Assembly (NCBI RefSeq): GCF_946886695.1
Contig: NZ_CAMPJD010000067.1
Coordinates: 1-16,997, forward strand
Length of the DNA stretch: 16,997 nucleotides
Reading direction: 5' to 3'
From: an uncultured Pseudoxanthomonas sp.
GTDB lineage: Bacteria; Pseudomonadota; Gammaproteobacteria; Xanthomonadales; Xanthomonadaceae
Shown: positions 14,577 through 16,997 of the stretch, one piece after another
Position numbering within the stretch: the stretch's first letter is position 1
Layout of the letters: every line of letters begins with the position of its first letter
Program-made: the position numbers and the translations under genes
Notes under the pieces: generated by a model
What the model was told of the DNA's origin: nothing
Seen by the model: the letters and a program-made list of their open reading frames with translations, nothing else
Database searches by the model: none

Positions 14577-15959
14577 ATGAGTGAAACGGCATCGAGGGCG
14601 CTGCCGGTTCAGGACGCGCGGATCTACCCGCGAGGTGGCCTGGACGTGCTTTCCCGCGCCGAAGTGGCGCGCCTGCGTGACGCCTCCTCCGGCGGCATGC
14701 ACGAACTGCTGCGCCGCTGCGCGCTGGCCGTGCTGACCAGCGGCAGCGCATCCGACGATCCGCGCGCCGCGCGTGATCTGTATCCGGATTTCGATATCCA
14801 GGTACTGCAGCAGGATCGCGGCGTGCGCATCGACCTGATCAATGCGCCGTCGATGGCCTTCGTTGACGGCGAAATCATCCGCGGCGTGGCCGAGCTGTTG
14901 TTCGCGGTGGTACGTGATCTGGCGTACACCGCCATCGAACTGGGCCCGGAGTACGCGACCGACCTGGAGTCTTCTGCGGGTATCACCAACGCGGTATTCG
15001 GCCTGCTGCGCAATGCGCGCATCCTGAAGCCGAGCGATCCCAACCTGGTGGTCTGCTGGGGCGGTCATTCGATCTCGCGCGACGAATACCTCTACACCAA
15101 GCAGGTCGGCTACGAGCTGGGCCTGCGCGGGTTGGACATCTGTACCGGCTGTGGCCCCGGCGCGATGAAGGGGCCGATGAAGGGCGCGACGATCGCGCAT
15201 GCGAAGCAGCGCCGCGCCAAGACCCGCTACATCGGCGTGACCGAGCCGGGCATCATCGCCGCCGAATCACCCAATCCGATCGTCAACCACCTGGTCATCA
15301 TGCCGGACATCGAGAAGCGCCTGGAGGCGTTCGTCCGCATCGGCCACGGCATCATCGTGTTTCCCGGCGGCGTGGGGACGGCAGAGGAAATCCTCTATTT
15401 GCTGGGCATCCTGCTTCACCCTGAGAACGCCGAACTGCCGTTCCCGCTCATCCTGACCGGGCCGACCATCGCGGCACCCTATTTCGAACAGATCGACACG
15501 TTCATCCGCATGACACTGGGCGATGCGGCCGCCGAACGCTACGAAATCATCATCGGCGACCCCGTGGCCGTCGCGAAGAAGATGATCGCGGGCGTCCGGC
15601 GCGTGCGCGAGTACCGTATCGAGCACAAGGATTCGTTCTTCTTCAACTGGGCCATCGAGATTCCCGAGGACTACCAGCAGCCGTTCGTTCCGTCGCATGA
15701 AGCGATGGCAGCGCTGCAACTGCGGCCGGGACGCGCCGTGCACGACCTGGCCGCCGACCTCCGCCGCGCCTTCTCCGGTATCGTGGCCGGCAACGTGAAG
15801 GAAGATGGCATGCGCCGGATCGAAGAATTTGGCCCGTTCGAGATCCACGGCGACGCGGCGATGATGCAGTCACTGGATGCGCTGCTGCGGGCGTTCGTCG
15901 AACAGCGGCGGATGAAGATCGCCGGCGAGTACAAGCCCTGTTATCGCGTGGTGACCTGA
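14577..15959 (+). CDS. ppnN: Pyrimidine/purine nucleotide 5'-monophosphate nucleosidase (PpnN, formerly YgdH)
   Basis: PpnN hydrolyses nucleoside 5'-monophosphates to the free base and ribose 5-phosphate. In E. coli it is activated by (p)ppGpp and tunes purine salvage and stress tolerance. It has 460 residues, close to E. coli PpnN (454). The N-terminal domain (1-150) includes the family segment SPMAFVDG-like PSMAFVDGEIIRGVAE (91-106). The central Rossmann-like LOG domain carries CTGCGPGAMKGPMKGA (189-204) and the catalytic PGGVGTAEE (263-271). The C-terminal domain (from about 345) completes the PpnN architecture that plain LOG cytokinin-type enzymes lack. ATG 14577 has AGGA seven bases upstream. 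Its last 19 bases overlap the end of the convergent kinase gene. Confidence 0.96.
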   Translation: MSETASRALPVQDARIYPRGGLDVLSRAEVARLRDASSGGMHELLRRCALAVLTSGSASDDPRAARDLYPDFDIQVLQQDRGVRIDLINAPSMAFVDGEIIRGVAELLFAVVRDLAYTAIELGPEYATDLESSAGITNAVFGLLRNARILKPSDPNLVVCWGGHSISRDEYLYTKQVGYELGLRGLDICTGCGPGAMKGPMKGATIAHAKQRRAKTRYIGVTEPGIIAAESPNPIVNHLVIMPDIEKRLEAFVRIGHGIIVFPGGVGTAEEILYLLGILLHPENAELPFPLILTGPTIAAPYFEQIDTFIRMTLGDAAAERYEIIIGDPVAVAKKMIAGVRRVREYRIEHKDSFFFNWAIEIPEDYQQPFVPSHEAMAALQLRPGRAVHDLAADLRRAFSGIVAGNVKEDGMRRIEEFGPFEIHGDAAMMQSLDALLRAFVEQRRMKIAGEYKPCYRVVT

Positions 15960-16997
15960 GGCCCGGGACTACCAGTGGCTGATGCGTCGTACGGCATGCG
16001 GATGGTCGCCAGGTAGCGGCCATCCGTTGTCTTGATGCTGACACCGCCCAGGCCCTGGGTCAGGGCATGGATGCGCTCGCGCACCGAGCTGAGTCCTACC
16101 TGGTGGCCCGTCGCGACCCGCACGGAGTCGGAGGGCAGGGTGTTGGCCACCGATACCAGCAGCTCTGTTGGCCCTACCTCGACCCGGATGCTCACCTCTC
16201 CGCCGCCTGTGGAAGGCTCGATGCCATGCCGGATGGCGTTTTCCGCTAGCGGCTGGATCGACAGCGTCGGAACCCTGATGTCGGGCAACGTCTCGGGCAG
16301 CTCCCAGGTCAGGCGCAGGCGATCACCCAATCGGAGATGTTCGATCTCCAGGTAGCGGCGCGCGAGGGAAAGCTCCTCGGAAAGGAGAATGGTGTCCCGT
16401 GTCGAGAGCGCGGCGCGGAACAGATCGGAAAGGTCCAGCAGCAGCCGTTCGGCGACGTCTGGCTTTGCGTGCAGCAGCGAGATGCCGGTGTTGAGGGTGT
16501 TGAACAGGAAATGCGGCCGGATGCGGGCTTGCAGGGCCTGGAGCTTGGCGTGTTCGGCATTGACCGCGAGTTGCCTTGCCCGCCACTGGGCCTGGAAGGC
16601 GCCCAGGCCAAGCAGGCCCACGATCAGGGAGATCGCAGTGACCTGAAGCGAAAAGCGCATCCAGCCTTCGTCTGGCGCCAGCACGAGCCCTCGCACCGCC
16701 AGCCAGCCGGCTCCCAGCACGATCCATGTACTCAGCAGCAGCGCACCGAGTCCGACCTGGGCCACCACAGGTGGTCGCATCCCGGCGAGTCTGTGGCGAA
16801 GCACATACAGCAGGCCCAACGACGCGAGCGCGACCCACTGGATGACAAGCGACGCCACACCAAAATAGGTCAGCCGGTCCGCCTCCAGCCCCGGTGCCAC
16901 CGCCAGCACCGCCGCCAACGTCTCCCCCGTCAACAGAATCCAGATCAGCGTCCTGGCCTGCCACAGGGTGTCGAGGGGACTGAGGAGGGTGGGGGAA
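15941..16997 (-). CDS. LytS/AlgZ-type sensor histidine kinase, 5' end beyond the window
   Basis: A membrane sensor kinase of the His_kinase (PF06580) plus HATPase type, which usually phosphorylates a LytTR-family response regulator. The window holds 351 codons, and the frame stays open to the right edge, so the true start lies outside. The TTG at 16933 would cut off part of the first membrane segment (TLIWILLTGETLAAVLAVAP) and is not a credible start. Numbering from the edge, four membrane segments lie at about 15-34, 43-66, 78-106 and 116-134, with no large sensor domain. The phosphoacceptor is His162 in RPHFLFNTLN. The N box is LAENAIRHGIEP (250-261) and the G box is GLSSVRERI (301-309). 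No partner regulator is in the window; the downstream gene is convergent, so any partner must be on the upstream side or elsewhere. Confidence 0.92.
   Translation of the reverse strand, partial: SPTLLSPLDTLWQARTLIWILLTGETLAAVLAVAPGLEADRLTYFGVASLVIQWVALASLGLLYVLRHRLAGMRPPVVAQVGLGALLLSTWIVLGAGWLAVRGLVLAPDEGWMRFSLQVTAISLIVGLLGLGAFQAQWRARQLAVNAEHAKLQALQARIRPHFLFNTLNTGISLLHAKPDVAERLLLDLSDLFRAALSTRDTILLSEELSLARRYLEIEHLRLGDRLRLTWELPETLPDIRVPTLSIQPLAENAIRHGIEPSTGGGEVSIRVEVGPTELLVSVANTLPSDSVRVATGHQVGLSSVRERIHALTQGLGGVSIKTTDGRYLATIRMPYDASATGSPGPQVTTR

Noticed and set aside
1..16997. Mobile element, phage defence or secondary-metabolite cluster
   Set aside because: No transposase, integrase, nuclease, CRISPR-type repeat, toxin-antitoxin pair or biosynthetic enzyme set is present; the genes are core metabolism, stress and envelope functions.

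Overview
The window is chromosomal DNA from a high-GC gammaproteobacterium, most probably of the family Xanthomonadaceae (Xanthomonas, Stenotrophomonas, Lysobacter or Pseudoxanthomonas type). This rests on the petABC-sspAB gene order, a DUF3301-nadC-Trm112 operon, an Oar-like TonB-dependent receptor with a carboxypeptidase-regulatory domain, and the protein sequences themselves, read from memory of these families without a database search. Nearly everything is densely packed housekeeping sequence. I see no insertion sequence, phage gene, CRISPR array, tRNA or rRNA, and no stretch over 300 bases without a gene.

Layout, left to right. A secreted lytic transglycosylase (186-1088) stands alone. 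The cytochrome bc1 operon petA-petB-petC (1256-3869) has a sigma70-type promoter and a clean intrinsic terminator. sspA-sspB (4055-5213) encode a stringent-starvation RNA polymerase factor and the ClpXP adaptor. On the minus strand, a Trm112-like protein, nadC and a DUF3301 protein form a tight operon (6732 down to 5257). Divergent to it, purE-purK (6796-8444) carry out a step of purine synthesis. A two-way terminator separates purK from the convergent iron superoxide dismutase gene sodB (8519-9097, minus). Divergent from sodB is a translationally coupled trio: monothiol glutaredoxin grxD, a YciK-like short-chain dehydrogenase and a YhgN/MarC-type membrane protein (9255-10917). A large Oar-like TonB-dependent receptor follows (11180-14452) with its own leader and a strong terminator. 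The nucleotide nucleosidase ppnN (14577-15959) ends overlapping the tail of a convergent LytS/AlgZ-type sensor kinase that runs off the right edge (15941-16997, minus).

Functional threads are respiration (bc1), growth-arrest physiology (SspA, SspB, PpnN), nucleotide and NAD supply (PurE, PurK, NadC, PpnN), and iron and oxidative stress (SodB, GrxD).

No obviously undescribed multi-gene system is present. The observation most worth following is upstream of the TonB-dependent receptor: an 18-bp Pho-box-like direct repeat (11005-11022) followed 10 bases later by a TATCGT -10 element, the same geometry as the E. coli phoA promoter, which suggests that the receptor is induced by phosphate starvation. 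Second is the SDR protein in the grxD operon, which keeps the active-site Tyr and Asn but has Asp and Gln where the family has Ser and Lys.
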